A stretch of DNA of 64,000 nucleotides from Flaccisagitta enflata (Eukaryota; Chaetognatha; Sagittoidea; Aphragmophora), in NCBI GenBank assembly GCA_965153355.1, contig OZ231126.1, forward strand, positions 70,432,001 to 70,496,000, read 5' to 3'. The notes under the pieces are model-generated. The model searched no databases and was not told where the DNA came from. It saw only the letters and a program-made list of their open reading frames with translations. The position numbers were made by a program, and so were the translations under genes. Shown here piece after piece: positions 1-12,284 of the stretch (positions are counted from its first letter, which is position 1; each line of letters begins with the position of its first letter).

Positions 1-234
1 GACCTGTTTTAAAACTCATAGGCTTGCAAAAACTTTGGACAAATGATGAAAGGTTATCACATCTGTTAATAAAGAAATGGGTTGGAAATCGCATTTCAGA
101 TTCACAGCCTGGTTTGTTGCTTATGAAAAAAACTTATTTGACTTACAAACTTTTTCAATTACCAAATTTTATCAGAGTATAATCAATAAATCATATCATT
201 CCCAGGGTGTCGCGTTTCTTTTGGCGAAGATAGT

Positions 235-643
235 ATTTGAGCGTTGGGGCTGAAATTTGGGCCTCAAGGCTGGAGTTTGGGGCAGAAATTGGGGCCTTAA
301 GGCTGGAGTTTGGGGCTGAAATTGGGGCCTCAAGGCTGAAGTTTGGATCTCGAAGCTGGATTTAGGGCCTCGAGGCTGGGATTTTGGCCAGGTGGCTGAG
401 ACTTGGGCCAGGAGGCTAGGATTTGGGCCTGGAGGCTGAAATTTGGGCGCGGAGGCTGGGATTTGGGCCCGAGGCTGGAATTTTAGTATGGAGGCTGGGA
501 TTTGGGCTTTGAGACTGGGATTTGGGTCTGGAGGCTGGGATTAGGGTCTCGAGGCCTGGGGGAGGTAGAAGAAGGAGAAGAAGAAGGAGAAATATCTCCA
601 CATGTGAAAGCATAGGTCATCGACCCCTTCGGGGCCGCTGCCC
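235..643 (-). mobile_element. Family B repeat element, reverse orientation
   Basis: A roughly 20-bp tandem array (units such as GGGCCTCAAGGCTGGAGTT) runs from about 240 to 560 and is followed by CCCCTTCGGGGCCGCTGCCC at 624-643. That GC-rich end is the reverse complement of the start shared by the other family B copies in this window. The far tail hairpin seen in better copies is not recognisable here, so this copy is probably truncated. Positions 1-234 hold nothing I recognise. Confidence 0.6.
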
Positions 644-973
644 AAAAAGCAGTGAGACAGACTGACAGACAGGAAGCAGAAGGTCGGAACAACTCAAGCC
701 GTAGTTGTTGTTTGCTGTGTAAATAAAATGAGGACAAACATGAAACACATTGAAGGTGATGGAAAGGGCAAAGAGAGATAAAAAGAGAGAGACAGAGAGG
801 AAGAGAGATATCGCTCTGAGCATACCAGCGTAATCGCTAATCACTTTTCAGAGAAAACATAAAGTGATTTCAGTACCGTTAGTCTCGCCCAGTCAGCACA
901 CCACTGAGGCACCGGGTTTCCACATCCTTAATTCTATCTTCAGTGCCCCCCCCCTTGTCTTATTCGCGCGTAA

Positions 974-1112
974 TTTTTAGTCGCGGACACGCGACTCTAC
1001 ACCTTGCCGTGTCGGTCGGTAGGTTACGAATTAGGTTGAACTCCGAGCGATTATTGCATTAAAGCCCCTGCCCAATTGTCCGCGACTGTCTTGCCGTGTA
1101 TCCGGCCTTGTT
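974..1112 (-). mobile_element. Family A short element (139 bp)
   Basis: Read on the minus strand it starts AACAAGGCCGGATACACGGC and ends with a hairpin, AGTCGCGTGTCCGCGACT, followed by TAAAAA. Between them is a short GACC-type run and a CAAGGTGTAG motif shared with the other copies. It is non-coding, and its borders are set by comparison with other copies. Confidence 0.75.
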
Positions 1113-1437
1113 TTTCCTATACGCAACCAGCAAAACGAAAACAAAATCAAGACAAATCACGCATATTGTCGATAATTCAAATAGAAAAAAATATCCGACA
1201 CATTTTTCATATCATGAAAGAGGAATCAAAATTTCAAAAAACGCGAGAAGTAATTGAAAAATAACCGAATCGCGGTTTTGAAGTTCAGAAAGGGAGAAAT
1301 CTGATAAAAAAATATCCCCAAATACTTTTTGGCAAAAAAATTTTAATTGAATTGTTGTGTATCGGAAACTTGGGTATCACGAGAGAGAGAGAAAAAGGCG
1401 TAAGCGAGGTTAATTCTCCGAGGGTGAGCCCAACACA

Positions 1438-1652
<215 letters not shown>

Positions 1653-1660
1653 GTATTGTG

Positions 1661-1875
1661 AACAAGGCTAACACCTATATGTCGCGTGCGAAACTTACAT
1701 TTAGAATGACTTAGAATGACTTAGAATGACTCTTAAATGACCTAAAATGACTTAAAGAAATAATATTGATAAAAAAAGTAAAATTGTGATAGATGGACCG
1801 ACCAACAGACAAACAGTCCGACCGACCGACGGATGGACAAAGCGGGTTGTAGAGTCGTGTGCACGCGACTAAAAA
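1661..1875 (+). mobile_element. Family A element
   Basis: It starts AACAAGGCTAACACC, carries an internal (ATGACTTAGA)-type array, then GACCGACC tetranucleotides. It ends with the hairpin AGTCGTGTGCACGCGACT followed by AAAAA. It begins about eight bases after the (GAAA)n tract ends. Confidence 0.8.
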
Positions 1876-2296
1876 GCGTAATCGATAGAAGTGACTGAAA
1901 AGCCGAGAAAATGGCTAAAATCAAATTGGATTGGATTTAACGTCAAAGTAGAGTGAAATTCGAGACATGTCACCATTGAGTAGGGTTGAGAAAAAAAAAC
2001 CCTCTTTTTGATCTGTTTCAACTCCTTTGTTCTTCAGAAAATCCGAGTTTGTTTGCGTGATAAAAACGTCCTCCATAAAAAAAGTACCAATTTCCTTTAG
2101 AACTCCTCAGAAAAGTTTGCACCTATTTACGTAGAATCTAAAATCGTCGTATAACTTTTTAACAGAGATTTGATCACATTTTAAGATAAAAACTTGATGT
2201 CATTTCCTAAATATTTTGCAGAAACAGAATCTTGACATCGTAACCAATGTTTTTGAACAAAAGAAAAAAGAGTGAAAAACTTCATTTAATGAGACT

Positions 2297-2770
<474 letters not shown>

Positions 2771-4930
2771 ACAGAAAGAGTGATTGAAACGAACCCGAGC
2801 CCCACCAGATGCAAATCACAAAAGCGTTCTTGAAAACCCGAAATTTTTTCAAAGATTCGGAACGTTTGAAAATCGCAGGAAAATAGTAGGAGGGAAGGAC
2901 GCTCCCACTGGCGCAATCTTCAGCCCCAAATTTGGCAGGGAATCGTAACGCTTTAATCGGAACATCATCGTCTTCAGCTCTGTTACAGAATAAGGAAGTA
3001 AATAAATAAATCGAGAGGAAAAAAAACATTTAAAAGCCTTGGTTGACCGTGGAGTAAACATGTAAACATTTTGCTGAGAACTAATAAAAAACACATTTTT
3101 TGTTCTGCACTGTTTTGCCTTTAAGGGTTTTTTGAATGAAAAAAAAATTGACATCGTGTTTTTTTTTATATTTCTCTTGAAGGAAATCCTTTTTAAGTTC
3201 CTTTCTGCTTTTTTTTCAGAATTTTTTTTCTTTTTCTATTCGGGGAAGGGCTCATCGATCAGATGGGCGGTCCGTGAATACCTCATAGTAGATGATGAAG
3301 CACTTACAAATCACTTTCTTTACCTGGCTTATTGATATACTTTCATTGTAAGAAGCATTGTAAGAAATTGGCTTTCTCGTCTTGAAAAAAAAAACGAACA
3401 AAAAAATCAATGGAGGGGGTTTGCCACGTAAGTACACTAACAAAAAAAAAGAGGAAAAAATCAAAATCTGCTTTAGCAATTTTCATTAGGCTGCCAATCA
3501 TTTCCCGAATCCTCTCTTCCCAAAATTCATTTCTACTTTTTTTTTTCAGGCACGAAGTAATTTCCAAAAATGTTTGTTATTGATACGCTGAGGGTGCAAC
3601 CTTTTGCTGAGCAGCTCAATCAACAAGGAAAAAGCTCTACTAACTTACAAGGCCAAAGTTGAACTCCAAGGTTACGTTTGGGCTCCGTTTCCCACAGCAA
3701 GCAAAAAGAATTTCTTTCTCGTATCTCGTAACAGTTTCCGAAGATGCGTTAAATTCACAACGAATTGAAGGCTTAAAATCTCGGCCTGGATTTTTGGTTA
3801 TTGATATATCTTTAGTTCAAAGGCAAACCACTGACAGACATGGGAGACGAACAGACGGACAGACGATCAGACGAACAGACCGACTGAAAAAACAAACAAA
3901 TAGAAAAAATAATAGAGAGACAAACATAAACACCATTGAAAGCTTGCAAGGCTTTCATCCTTTGTTAATTGGAGAATTCTGGCCTCCTTTTATAAGGGCA
4001 ATGTTGTTTCAACTTTCATAAGTATCAGTTCCTTGGTAGAGAATGCCGGTGGTCCCTAATAGTTGTACCTTGATTCTTGCCTCTAAGGGTATGGTTTTTA
4101 ATCAATATTGCTAGTGTCAGTATTTCCACCAGTACATTAGTAATCTTTGATTGTTACTTTTGTAAGATATTTTGTGTATACTTTATGGTATAGGATTGCT
4201 CACCCCATGCTTATGAGGTATGCAGTCAAGCTGAAAGTTGCAAATGGGAAAAGGGAAATGGATTGGCAATGATAAAGAGAATGAAATGAAAAAGATAGCA
4301 ATTAGATGAAAACAGATAATGATCATACAAATACCGAAAAGCTGATCGTTTTTTTAGAGCAAAAGTTTTGTCTTGTGTTGACAAACAAAAAGGTTACAGA
4401 CATCAAACTACCTTAGCTTTTTGAAGAGAGTAATGGCGCCAAAGGCTAAAATGGTCCAGGATTTAGTCGAACATTTTATCACTTATTTTTTAATCATTAT
4501 TTGAGATTTCCTTTTCTCATTGATCTGAGTAGTTTTTTCCTTCCCTCTTAAGTCTTAACCTTTATTTTGTTTACAAAAGTTTTAACCACCAAAAAAATTA
4601 TTCCGAATTTGAAACTGCCGCACGGAAAATCTCCAATCACAATTAATGTTTTTTAAAGAAATGATTGATCGTTTGCCTAAAATAGAAGTTAAGTTAAAAA
4701 AAAAAAAGTTATGAAAAAAAATTGTTTGGTGCGAGATAAAAAAAGTGTTTAAATAAAAGAGGCGATAGATAAATAGAAAGAGAGAGAGAAGATGAAAAAA
4801 AATCACAAAAAAGTTCCCAGGTAGGAATATGATTAAGCGGAAATATAAATAAAAGTTCCCTGAAGTTAAAGAAATTTGGAAATTAAATTGGAGATGGCAC
4901 CGATTGAAACTAGCATTCGTGAAGTGGGTT
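2771..4930. other. Unannotated stretch
   Basis: AT-rich DNA with poly-T runs. A short GACA/GACG patch near 3835-3880 may be debris of a family A internal array. I see no convincing exon or complete element. Confidence 0.4.
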
Positions 4931-4935
4931 TTCTG

Positions 4936-4947
4936 CCAGTCTGTCTT

Positions 4948-4982
<35 letters not shown>

Positions 4983-5178
4983 TTCTGTCTGTCTGTCTGT
5001 CTGACTGTCAGTTTGTGTGTCCGTATGACTCATGGTTCTTTAAGAATTTTCTTTTTTGCTCTCTTCCTTCCTTTCTTCCTCACTTCCTGCCTTCCTTACT
5101 TTCTTCCCCCTCCCTTCCGAGTTTTCTGCCTTTCCTTCTTCCTTCCTTCCTTCCTTCCGTTCAGTGTGCCTGTGCGTC

Positions 5179-5250
<72 letters not shown>
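4936..5250 (+). repeat. (CTGT)n, T/C-rich tract and (CT)n
   Basis: CTGT repeats (about 4936-5005), an irregular CTTCCTTC-rich section (about 5060-5160) and pure CT (about 5182-5250). The block is pyrimidine-rich on the plus strand. Confidence 0.93.
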
Positions 5251-5252
<2 letters not shown>

Positions 5253-5269
5253 CCAGAGAAATGACAAGT

Positions 5270-5541
5270 AAGGGGGCGTTTCTTGTCAAAGACGATCGCG
5301 TTTTGAACGGGCCACTCGGTCGCTCGCTACGTTTGTTCGCTCGCACCGTTCACTCCGCTCACTCGCTCCGCAGCGCTCCGCTTCGCTATGCTTGCTTCGC
5401 TCGCTCATTCCATTCACGGGCTCACTCACTCACTTCGCTCACTCCCTTGTGGGACAGTTGAAATTCTTTAAAATTTGTTCACACTGTTATCGCGTTTCAC
5501 GGGAACAAACGCGTTTTTGGCGCTCACTAGAAACACGCCCT
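5270..5541. mobile_element. GC-rich MITE-like repeat with short terminal inverted repeats
   Basis: The left end GGGGGCGTTTCTTG and right end AGAAACACGCCC are imperfect inverted repeats, with TAAG immediately outside both ends. The body is rich in GCTCACTCGCT-type words. Related copies occur at about 34306-34500 and 62268-62520, showing dispersal. No 8-bp duplication was found, so the superfamily is open. Confidence 0.6.
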
Positions 5542-6178
5542 AAGATGAAAGTGACGGAAGAACGACGAAGAGAAGAATGTTAGTACAAGTGGAAATGACA
5601 TGGGAAAGGAACGGGAGTAAGAAGCAGGGTCTATCTAAAAGAAGGTTGGATACCGAACCAACGACCAGTAACTTGCTAGTGGGCAAGAGCAGTAATGCAG
5701 TTGGGCCGGAGCAGTCATTTGGTGGACTGTATGCTCAGTAAACCGTTTTCATGTCGCTCAAACATTCGTGTTACAGACCCTTGGACGCACAGACTTTAAG
5801 ACGGACAGACGTTCGGACCTACGGACGAACCTTTATAAAGAGTTGGTAAGCAGGCGGCTTGAACTTGATTTAATTCTCAGAATCGATAGTATCAAAAGAA
5901 TGATATCAGTGAATCGACGAAGTGACAGAAGGGGAGTGACAGAAGGGAAGTGACAGAAGGGAAGTGACAGACGGCGTGTTCTCTCTTTCTCTCAAGAATC
6001 GCTGTTCAAAGAAAACAAGAAAAGATGGAGAGCGGCAAAAGAGGTTAGAAGGGGACAGAAGTCATGTAAATGAGACCATATGTAAACATTCTCTAACCAC
6101 TGGAAACTCGGAAGGGGGAAGAACTAGTGAGTGATGCTTCAGGCACAGGAGGAAATCTTCTGTGAGTCTTGGAATAAA
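5542..6178. other. Unannotated stretch with a short tandem repeat
   Basis: Only a threefold GGGAAGTGACAGAA-type repeat at about 5925-5970 stands out. I see no gene. Confidence 0.4.
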
Positions 6179-6179
6179 G

Positions 6180-6390
6180 ACAAGGCTGGATAAACGGCCA
6201 CCAAAGTCGCGTGCGGGTGGGTAGGGGCGTATTTGAGGTCACTTGATCATTTAGGCAGGAACGGTGAGGCCAAAGACCGCAACCCCCCCCCCCCAAAAAA
6301 AAAACTAAAGTGTGATGGACGGACGGACCGACGGATAGACGGACGGACCGACAAAGTGGGGTGTAGAGTCGCGTTGCACGCGACTAAGAA
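6180..6390 (+). mobile_element. Family A element
   Basis: It starts GACAAGGCTGGATAAACGGC (a diverged start), carries GTCGCGTGCGGGTGGG and GACGGACC repeats, and ends TAGAGTCGCGTTGCACGCGAC then TAAGAA. Poly-C followed by poly-A (about 6285-6305) interrupts the middle. Confidence 0.75.
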
Positions 6391-6886
6391 GCAGAAGCTT
6401 GACAGCGAACAAACATCCATACTCGTCTTTGTCAGTCTGTCTGGAACACGAAGAATAGGAAACACATGCAGTTACATTCCGCTATAACGGTTCCGAGAGT
6501 AACGAAAATCCGCCTCTAACGGACATGAAATCTTTGTCCCTTCATGTAATTTCTTTGAATTCCATATGTTGGCAATGATGGAACCCTACCTATAACAGAT
6601 AAAACGTGTTTGTCCCTTGAATTGCGGGGTTCAAATGTCTCTTCAATAAGTCCAGCGGCGAAGTGTCGTAGAAGCAATATCAATGATGAACATGATAAAA
6701 TCAATACAACCAAATCATTCAATTCATACGTCCGTGTAAAGAAAACAACCAAACAAACAAACAAAAAAACAGAAACAAAAAAGAACGTAGAAATTATGTT
6801 CGGTGCCGTCACCATGGTTATTACAGTGAAATAACGAAAGGAAATGGCTGATAAGTGAGACACAGATGAGGAGGGAGGGATAAGAA

Positions 6887-7180
6887 CAGGCCTGTATATT
6901 CTTGAAAAATCAAAGGGTCTGGAGATGGGGAAGGAAATCTAAGGGGGAAAAAAGAGAAAAAAAGGAAATTTGAGGAAAATATAACTTTTTACAGTACCAA
7001 ATCATAAAACTCAATTAGTAGAACACAATTTAATACTATTTAAACCATAACTACATAGTTTTATTGCTATATGGGGAAGAAAATCATGGATATAAAAACG
7101 CAACGCGACGCGTCGCGGGGAAGAAAATCAAAGGCAGGGGGGGAAAAAATCAAAAGCGACTCAAGAATATACACCCCCTG
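6887..7180. mobile_element. hAT-type MITE with perfect 8-bp target duplication
   Basis: The ends are CAGGCCTGTATAT and ATACACCCCCTG, a terminal inverted repeat of about 12 bp with mismatches. GATAAGAA lies at both 6879-6886 and 7181-7188, a perfect 8-bp duplication as expected for hAT elements. A second copy with a different 8-bp duplication is at 63531-63845. Shared internal text includes GGGGAAGAAAATCAAAGG. No coding capacity, so it would need a transposase supplied elsewhere. Confidence 0.9.
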
Positions 7181-7295
7181 GATAAGAAGAAGAGAGATGT
7201 TAGCGAGGGAGGAGAAACAGATACAGGTGGGAGAGGAAGAGGGAAAAGGAAGAGGAAGAGTGCCGCTCCGGGAGGTCGACTCCAGTCCCGGGGGG

Positions 7296-7339
<44 letters not shown>

Positions 7340-7343
<4 letters not shown>

Positions 7344-7827
7344 GACCATAATTGAAAAACTAAACGATCCCATGTATAAACGGGGACCCATTCCCGAAGT
7401 TCTCAAACAAAACAAACAGGAGACTAGAACCACGATAATGGCGCGTTACGGAATGCTGCACTGCGGAAGAAATATGGGTGGCAGCATAAAAAGGGAGTGT
7501 GACACGTGTAATGCGCTTGACGACGAGGAACATATACTTAACAGTTGCCCAAAATGGACAACTGACGACGATAAAGACCAAGAAAATGTAAAGTTTGCAG
7601 AAATCTACTCAAGTGACCCAGACTCATTACAAAAAATCATCAAAAAAATAGAATCTGTCTGGAACACAAAAACCGGGAATGGGTCCATGAAAACATGAAA
7701 CTTGTGCCTTGAAAATAATGTGTACTAGTATGTAATAGCATTTGTAGTTTGAGAATGCTCTTATTTATTGAATTCTCTTTCGTCATGGTTGTATACATAA
7801 TGGTACCCAAAAAAAAAAAAAAAAAAA
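7340..7827 (+). mobile_element. 5'-truncated non-LTR retrotransposon (LINE) 3' end
   Basis: A protein-coding tail with a CCHC-like knuckle is followed by a 3' UTR and a 19-base A run (7809-7827). That is the expected structure of a LINE 3' end. The recognisable part begins right at the end of a (CT)n tract (about 7300-7340), so it was truncated there or the junction was lost. No target duplication was identified. Confidence 0.7.
7342..7698 (+). pseudogene. C-terminal fragment of a LINE ORF2-type protein
   Basis: The frame is open for about 115 codons and stops at 7698. It contains ARYGMLHCGRN and then CDTCNALDDEEHILNSC, a C-x2-C-x7-H-x4-C pattern typical of the zinc-knuckle tail downstream of the reverse transcriptase in several LINE clades. 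The reverse transcriptase and endonuclease parts are absent, so the fragment cannot be mobile by itself. The clade cannot be named from this tail. It could also be annotated as a small hypothetical gene, but the poly-A context argues for a retrotransposon. Confidence 0.65.
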
Positions 7828-8101
7828 TTCTTTGTTCAGATCCGTTTTCTTTATTGAAAGAATTTGTTCAAAAACAATCCACTTACAACAAATTCGGTAC
7901 CGGCATGAATAAGTAAATAATTTCCCTCTGAACAACTTATCATGTACTACGAACTCCCTAGTGTGTATAAACTAGGAACCAAAATGTTACCTGTATTTAT
8001 TTTTTGCTTTACTGAACTATTTATTATGGTACAATTGTACCGCTCGAACAATTTGATAATTGTTGATGTGTTAATCACGTAATGAGCAATTATATCCAAT
8101 C

Positions 8102-8105
<4 letters not shown>

Positions 8106-8137
<32 letters not shown>

Positions 8138-8154
8138 CTCTCTCTCTCTCTCTC
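8106..8154 (+). repeat. (CT)n microsatellite
   Basis: CT repeats with one GTTT interruption. The flanks (7828-8105 and 8155-8549) hold no gene I can support. At 8255-8335 a GAGGTCGACCTGGTTGATCTC-like motif is repeated about three times. Confidence 0.9.
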
Positions 8155-8549
8155 AAACCTGTCCCAAAAAACGATCGGAAGCGATGACCAAATATGGGAC
8201 GGACATGGAAAAGCGAACCAAGGGAGGAAAAGTGGTGGGTTCCCTCTTGGCCAACCTCATCCAGGTGAGGTCGACCTGGTTGATCTCATTCAAGGTAAGG
8301 TCGATCCGGTTCATCTTATCCGTGGTGAGGTGAATTGCGAGGTGAAAATGATGTCTGACTTCCGATAAAGGAAAAAAATAGGTCTCTTTTGCAAGTGCAA
8401 GCTCTCCCGCCTTGGGATGATCAGAAAGGGGACCAGGTAACAAGGGACGGAAGTATTATCTGGAACAAAAGTTTGTCGGCGAGATAACAATCAGGTTGCA
8501 TATCCATAAAATCATTAAGAAAACATCAATGATACACCTGTGATACTTT

Positions 8550-8744
8550 CTTTGAGTCTTGTGGACACAGGCGGAATGTTGAGACTTCTGTCCGTCCATC
8601 CGTTCTTCCGTCCTTCCGTCCGTCCGTCCATCCGTCCGTCCGTCTGTCCGTCCGTCCGTCCGTCCGTCCGTCTGTCCGTCCGTCCGTCCGTCTGTCCGTC
8701 CATCCGTCCGTCCGTCTGTCCGTCCGTCCGTCCGTCCGTCCGTC

Positions 8745-8776
<32 letters not shown>

Positions 8777-9275
8777 CGTCCGTCCGTCCGTCCGTCCGTC
8801 TGTCTGTCCGTCCATCCGTACTTCCGTCTGTCCCCCCCTTGGCCATCGGAGCTTTAAGACTGCAGTCTCAGGCCTGATTTTGGCCCTCTGAGCCCTCAAA
8901 TTAGCCCTTTCAGACCTCAATTTAGCCCTCGATAGCTCAAATCAACTCTCCAGAACTCATATTTGCCCTGAAGAGTCTTCAGTGAAGACCTCAAAACATC
9001 CCACCAGACCTCAAATTCGCCCTCCAGGCTTCAAATCAACTCTTCAGGCCTCAAATTTTTCCTCTAGGCCTCATAAACCTGCCCCCAAAACCTCAAATCT
9101 GCTCTTTTGGACTAAATTCTGCCATCCCAACTTCAAATCTGCCTCAGGACGTCTCGAAATTCACCCATGTCCCACAGGACATCGGCCCTTTGGGGCCGCT
9201 GCCCTGCTTTTACTCCACTACTTCAATTGATCACTCCAAGCAGGGCATTGGGTACCGCTGATCATGTGCGATCCT
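8550..9275 (+). mobile_element. Family B element with large (CCGT)n block
   Basis: GTGGACACAGGCGGAATG resembles the GTAGAACACAGGGGGAC start region of better copies. Then comes a CCGT/CTGT array (8588-8832) and diverged CTCAAATTAGCCCT-type minisatellite units (8850-9160). The end is GGGGCCGCTGCCCTGCTT, a spacer, and CAAGCAGGGCATTGGGTACC, which forms the GCCCTGC/GCAGGGC tail hairpin common to the family. Confidence 0.7.
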
Positions 9276-9382
9276 TGGATGACTAGTTTAGATATATTTT
9301 GAAGTAGAACGACACGATCTCCTCTTTTTTAAGCCCATGCTCAATGGTGTGTGCTATCTTCTCTTTGGCTGTCTCCAAAACA

Positions 9383-9727
9383 CTATCTAACACAACACCG
9401 GGTTTAGAGGGCGTAAGGATGTTACATGACTATCCTTAGGCATCACATAAGCAGCTAAAATATCCTAAAATAGCTGAAAAATATTGTTTGGTCAAGTGCG
9501 GTAACTGACAGGAAATGAAATGTAATTTTTCTGCCATTTTGCTTATGGAGTAGCAATCTTGTTTTACTTGTCATTTCCTAACGAATTAAGATAGAAGAAC
9601 GCAGTTGGTGGCATTAGCTCAGAAATTCGATGTAGTTTCAGAATCTCACTGATTTTTATATGAATTTTCTTGTTTTAAGCAGAGATATGGCCCATAATGC
9701 TTGCTGACAAACCTGTGTTCTAGATAG
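9383..9727 (-). mobile_element. Tc1/mariner-like MITE, CTATCTA ends
   Basis: The right end (minus strand CTATCTAGAACACAGG) abuts a TA at 9728-9729. The left end CTATCTAACACAACACC is preceded by CA rather than TA. The interior (about 9530-9660) is homologous in reverse to 22540-22660 inside the better-preserved element at 22476-23061, sharing words such as ATCAGTGAGATTCTGAAACT. It is an internally deleted relative. Confidence 0.6.
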
Positions 9728-9776
9728 TAGCTTCAAGCAGACAAAACACAAGATCAGGCAACAGACAAGATCAGAC

Positions 9777-9800
9777 AAAGACAGACAGACAGACAGACTG

Positions 9801-9842
<42 letters not shown>

Positions 9843-9880
9843 GGACAGACAGACAGACAGAAAGACAGAAAGACAGAAAG
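9777..9880 (+). repeat. (GACA)n microsatellite
   Basis: GACA repeats with a few GACG and GAAA variants. The unit matches the internal arrays of family A, so it may be an orphan array from a lost element. Confidence 0.93.
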
Positions 9881-10082
9881 ACAGACATAATTACTGACAA
9901 GCAGACATAGAGACAGACACGCAATAAGCCAGGTGACCAGAGATAGAAAAGAATCAAAGCAAAGACTCGAAAAGTCCGCTAACTCTAGAGTGAGTGTCAC
10001 CATGCAAAGCTGGGCTTCTCTGGAAGTATCAGACGAAAGTCACCCGATCAGAGTCTCACCGACCAAAATCAAAATGACCAAA

Positions 10083-10560
10083 TGAAGGCGACTCAAAGGC
10101 GACCCATCTTGAGGGCGACTCTGAAGGCGACTCAAGGGCGACCCATATAACGGCGACACGAAAAAGGCGACAGAATTATTAATGCGGTCGCCATCAAACC
10201 AAAGGCGACCCAAATAAAGACAACCCAAAGGCGACCCAAATGAATGCGACTCAAAGGTGACCCATTTAAGAGCGACTCAAAGGCGACCCAATTAAAGATG
10301 ATTCAAATGAGGGCGACTCAAGGGCGACCTAGCTAAAGGCGACTCAAAGGCGACCCATCTGAGGGCGACTCAAAGGCGACTCAGAGGCGACCCAACTAAT
10401 GGTGACCATCTGAAGGCGACTCAAAGATGACTCAGAGGCGACCCAACAAATGGCGACCATCTAAGGGCGACTCAAAGGTGACTCAGAGGCGACCATCTGA
10501 GGGCGACTCAAAGGTGACTCAGAGGCGACCCAACAAATGGCGACCATCTGAGGGCGACCA
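10083..10560 (+). repeat. AGGCGACTCAA-type minisatellite
   Basis: Irregular tandem units of GGCGACTCAAAGGCGACCCA with phase changes and internal duplications, for example two near copies of a roughly 60-bp block at about 10440-10550. Occasional frames through it look like Arg/Pro-rich peptide but are repeat artefacts. Confidence 0.88.
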
Positions 10561-10659
10561 AAGTCGGATGAAGGAAATTCTTGCGGTCGGAAGAGGAAAA
10601 AAAATCAGGTGAGTAAAAAAGGTCATGGAAAGAAATTAAAGGTTAGACTTAGAGCCTGA

Positions 10660-10779
10660 CTCTCACTGTCTCTGTCTCTCTGTCTATAAGTCTGTCTCTC
10701 CCTACCTTTCTGTCATTCTTTCAGTCTGTCGGTCTCTGTCTGTCAGTCTGTCTGTCTCTGTCTCTGTCTCTGTCTCTGT

Positions 10780-10816
<37 letters not shown>

Positions 10817-10880
10817 AGTCTATGTGTCCTTGTGTCTGTTCGTCTGTGTTTCTGCGTGTTTCTCTCTCTCTCAAACCCGC
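10660..10880 (+). repeat. CTGT/CTCTGT and (GT)n repeat
   Basis: Mixed CTGT, CTCTGT and GT repeats ending in a short CT run. Confidence 0.88.
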
Positions 10881-11399
10881 CTGAGACTTCAATAACCATG
10901 CGTCCGGCTTTTTTTAGGAAAACAGTTCGTTTTGATATTAAAACAGAAATATTTTGATTGTTAATCATACCCATGCCGCGCAATTACATGCTCTTTTTTA
11001 TCCAGTTGAGTCCATGATGAATGGAAACAATTTTTACAAGTCAAAATTTCTTCGCCATTATCTACTTTTTGATAAACGATATAAAATCGTTAATCACCAC
11101 ATTTCATTCTCATATATAACGACCGTTTACTTTTTTTAACACACGTCTTTTATACAGTCTTTGATATCGCTAAAATGTCGTTATCATTGCTCTTAAATAA
11201 AAGTCACTGCGCTTTTATGGATTCATATAGCCAAAGAAGTGTCTCATCGAAGCGCCGCGGTTGTTAATATGGTATCGTATAAAAGCGAGGCTGATGAACG
11301 GTAGGCTATTTAAAGAAATCATTAGAAGGGACTCTGATGGGTCACGTTAGGGATTTCCATCCGTGTCTTTTGTTTTAAAGTGTTTTTACGCGGGTAGTG

Positions 11400-11445
11400 T
11401 TTTAGGGTTAGGGGTAGGGTCAGGGTTAGGGATAAGGTGGCTTTT
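11400..11445 (+). repeat. Short degenerate TTAGGG-like tract
   Basis: TTAGGGTTAGGGGTAGGG is followed by further degenerate units, about six in total. It resembles the animal telomere repeat, but it is short and imperfect. The rest of 10881-11766 shows no gene. Confidence 0.55.
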
Positions 11446-11766
11446 AGGGCAAGGTGTGGACTTGGTTTTGTATGTTTTAACTCGAGTGCGCTTGAATTAA
11501 AGATTTGCCCTTGCGGGAAAAAAACAAGTGCACCGGATTGAATTCCCTAAGATTACCCTTTGCTTTAGGGCAGCTGAAAAAAGATAACAGCGTCAATCCT
11601 CTCATCTTGAGTTCGTCAAGAGCCTGAGAAGGCAGTTCTGAATATGGGTGCCAATTTTGCCGCTAATCAGAGAGCTTTTTTTTTTTTTTTTTTTGCTTCG
11701 CCTTTTTTAATGATGGCGATACGTGATGACATCTAGTCAAACGTTTACACTTGGCTTCCTAGGCAG

Positions 11767-11798
11767 AGTTGTTGTTGTTATGGTTTTTGTCGTTTTCG

Positions 11799-11831
<33 letters not shown>

Positions 11832-11948
11832 TTGTTTTTGTTTTTGTTTTTGTTTTTGTTTTTGTTTTTGTTTTTGTTTTTGTTTTTGTTTTTGTTTTTG
11901 TTTTTGTTTTTGTTATTGTTATGTTGATGTCGTTGTTGTTGTTGTTGT
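11767..11948 (+). repeat. (GTT)n and (GTTTTT)n microsatellite
   Basis: GTT repeats, then GTTTTT repeats, then GTT again. The valine/phenylalanine and lysine/threonine frames it opens are artefacts. Confidence 0.95.
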
Positions 11949-12232
11949 GTTCGTTTTTCATTTCTAATCACAAGAAACGGAAAACAGAGAGAGGCTTTTT
12001 GTCTCCTATTTTACGGTGAAGTGGTAAAAATGAGGATGAAAAAAGATGAATGAAGATCAGATAAAGAAATAAGGCCGAAAAAATGTAAACGAGGTTTTCG
12101 GCTTCAACACAGAAGTCAAATAAAAGCTTTGAAAAATAGAGGAAAAAAAGTAAAGAAGCTGAGGGGGGGGGGGTTGGGCTGAGGGGGGGGGCTAGATAGC
12201 TGGTGAATGAGAAGTTGACTCGTGATACGGAG

Positions 12233-12280
<48 letters not shown>

Positions 12281-12284
12281 TCTG

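Noticed and set aside
3132-3335. Short frame ending IRWAVREYLIVDDEALTNH
   Set aside because: Looked exon-like after a T-rich tract and CAG, but there is no donor and no partner exon.
5640-5700. tRNA-like impression (GGTTGGATACCGAACCAACG)
   Set aside because: No cloverleaf with correct arm spacing could be drawn; no A/B box pair.
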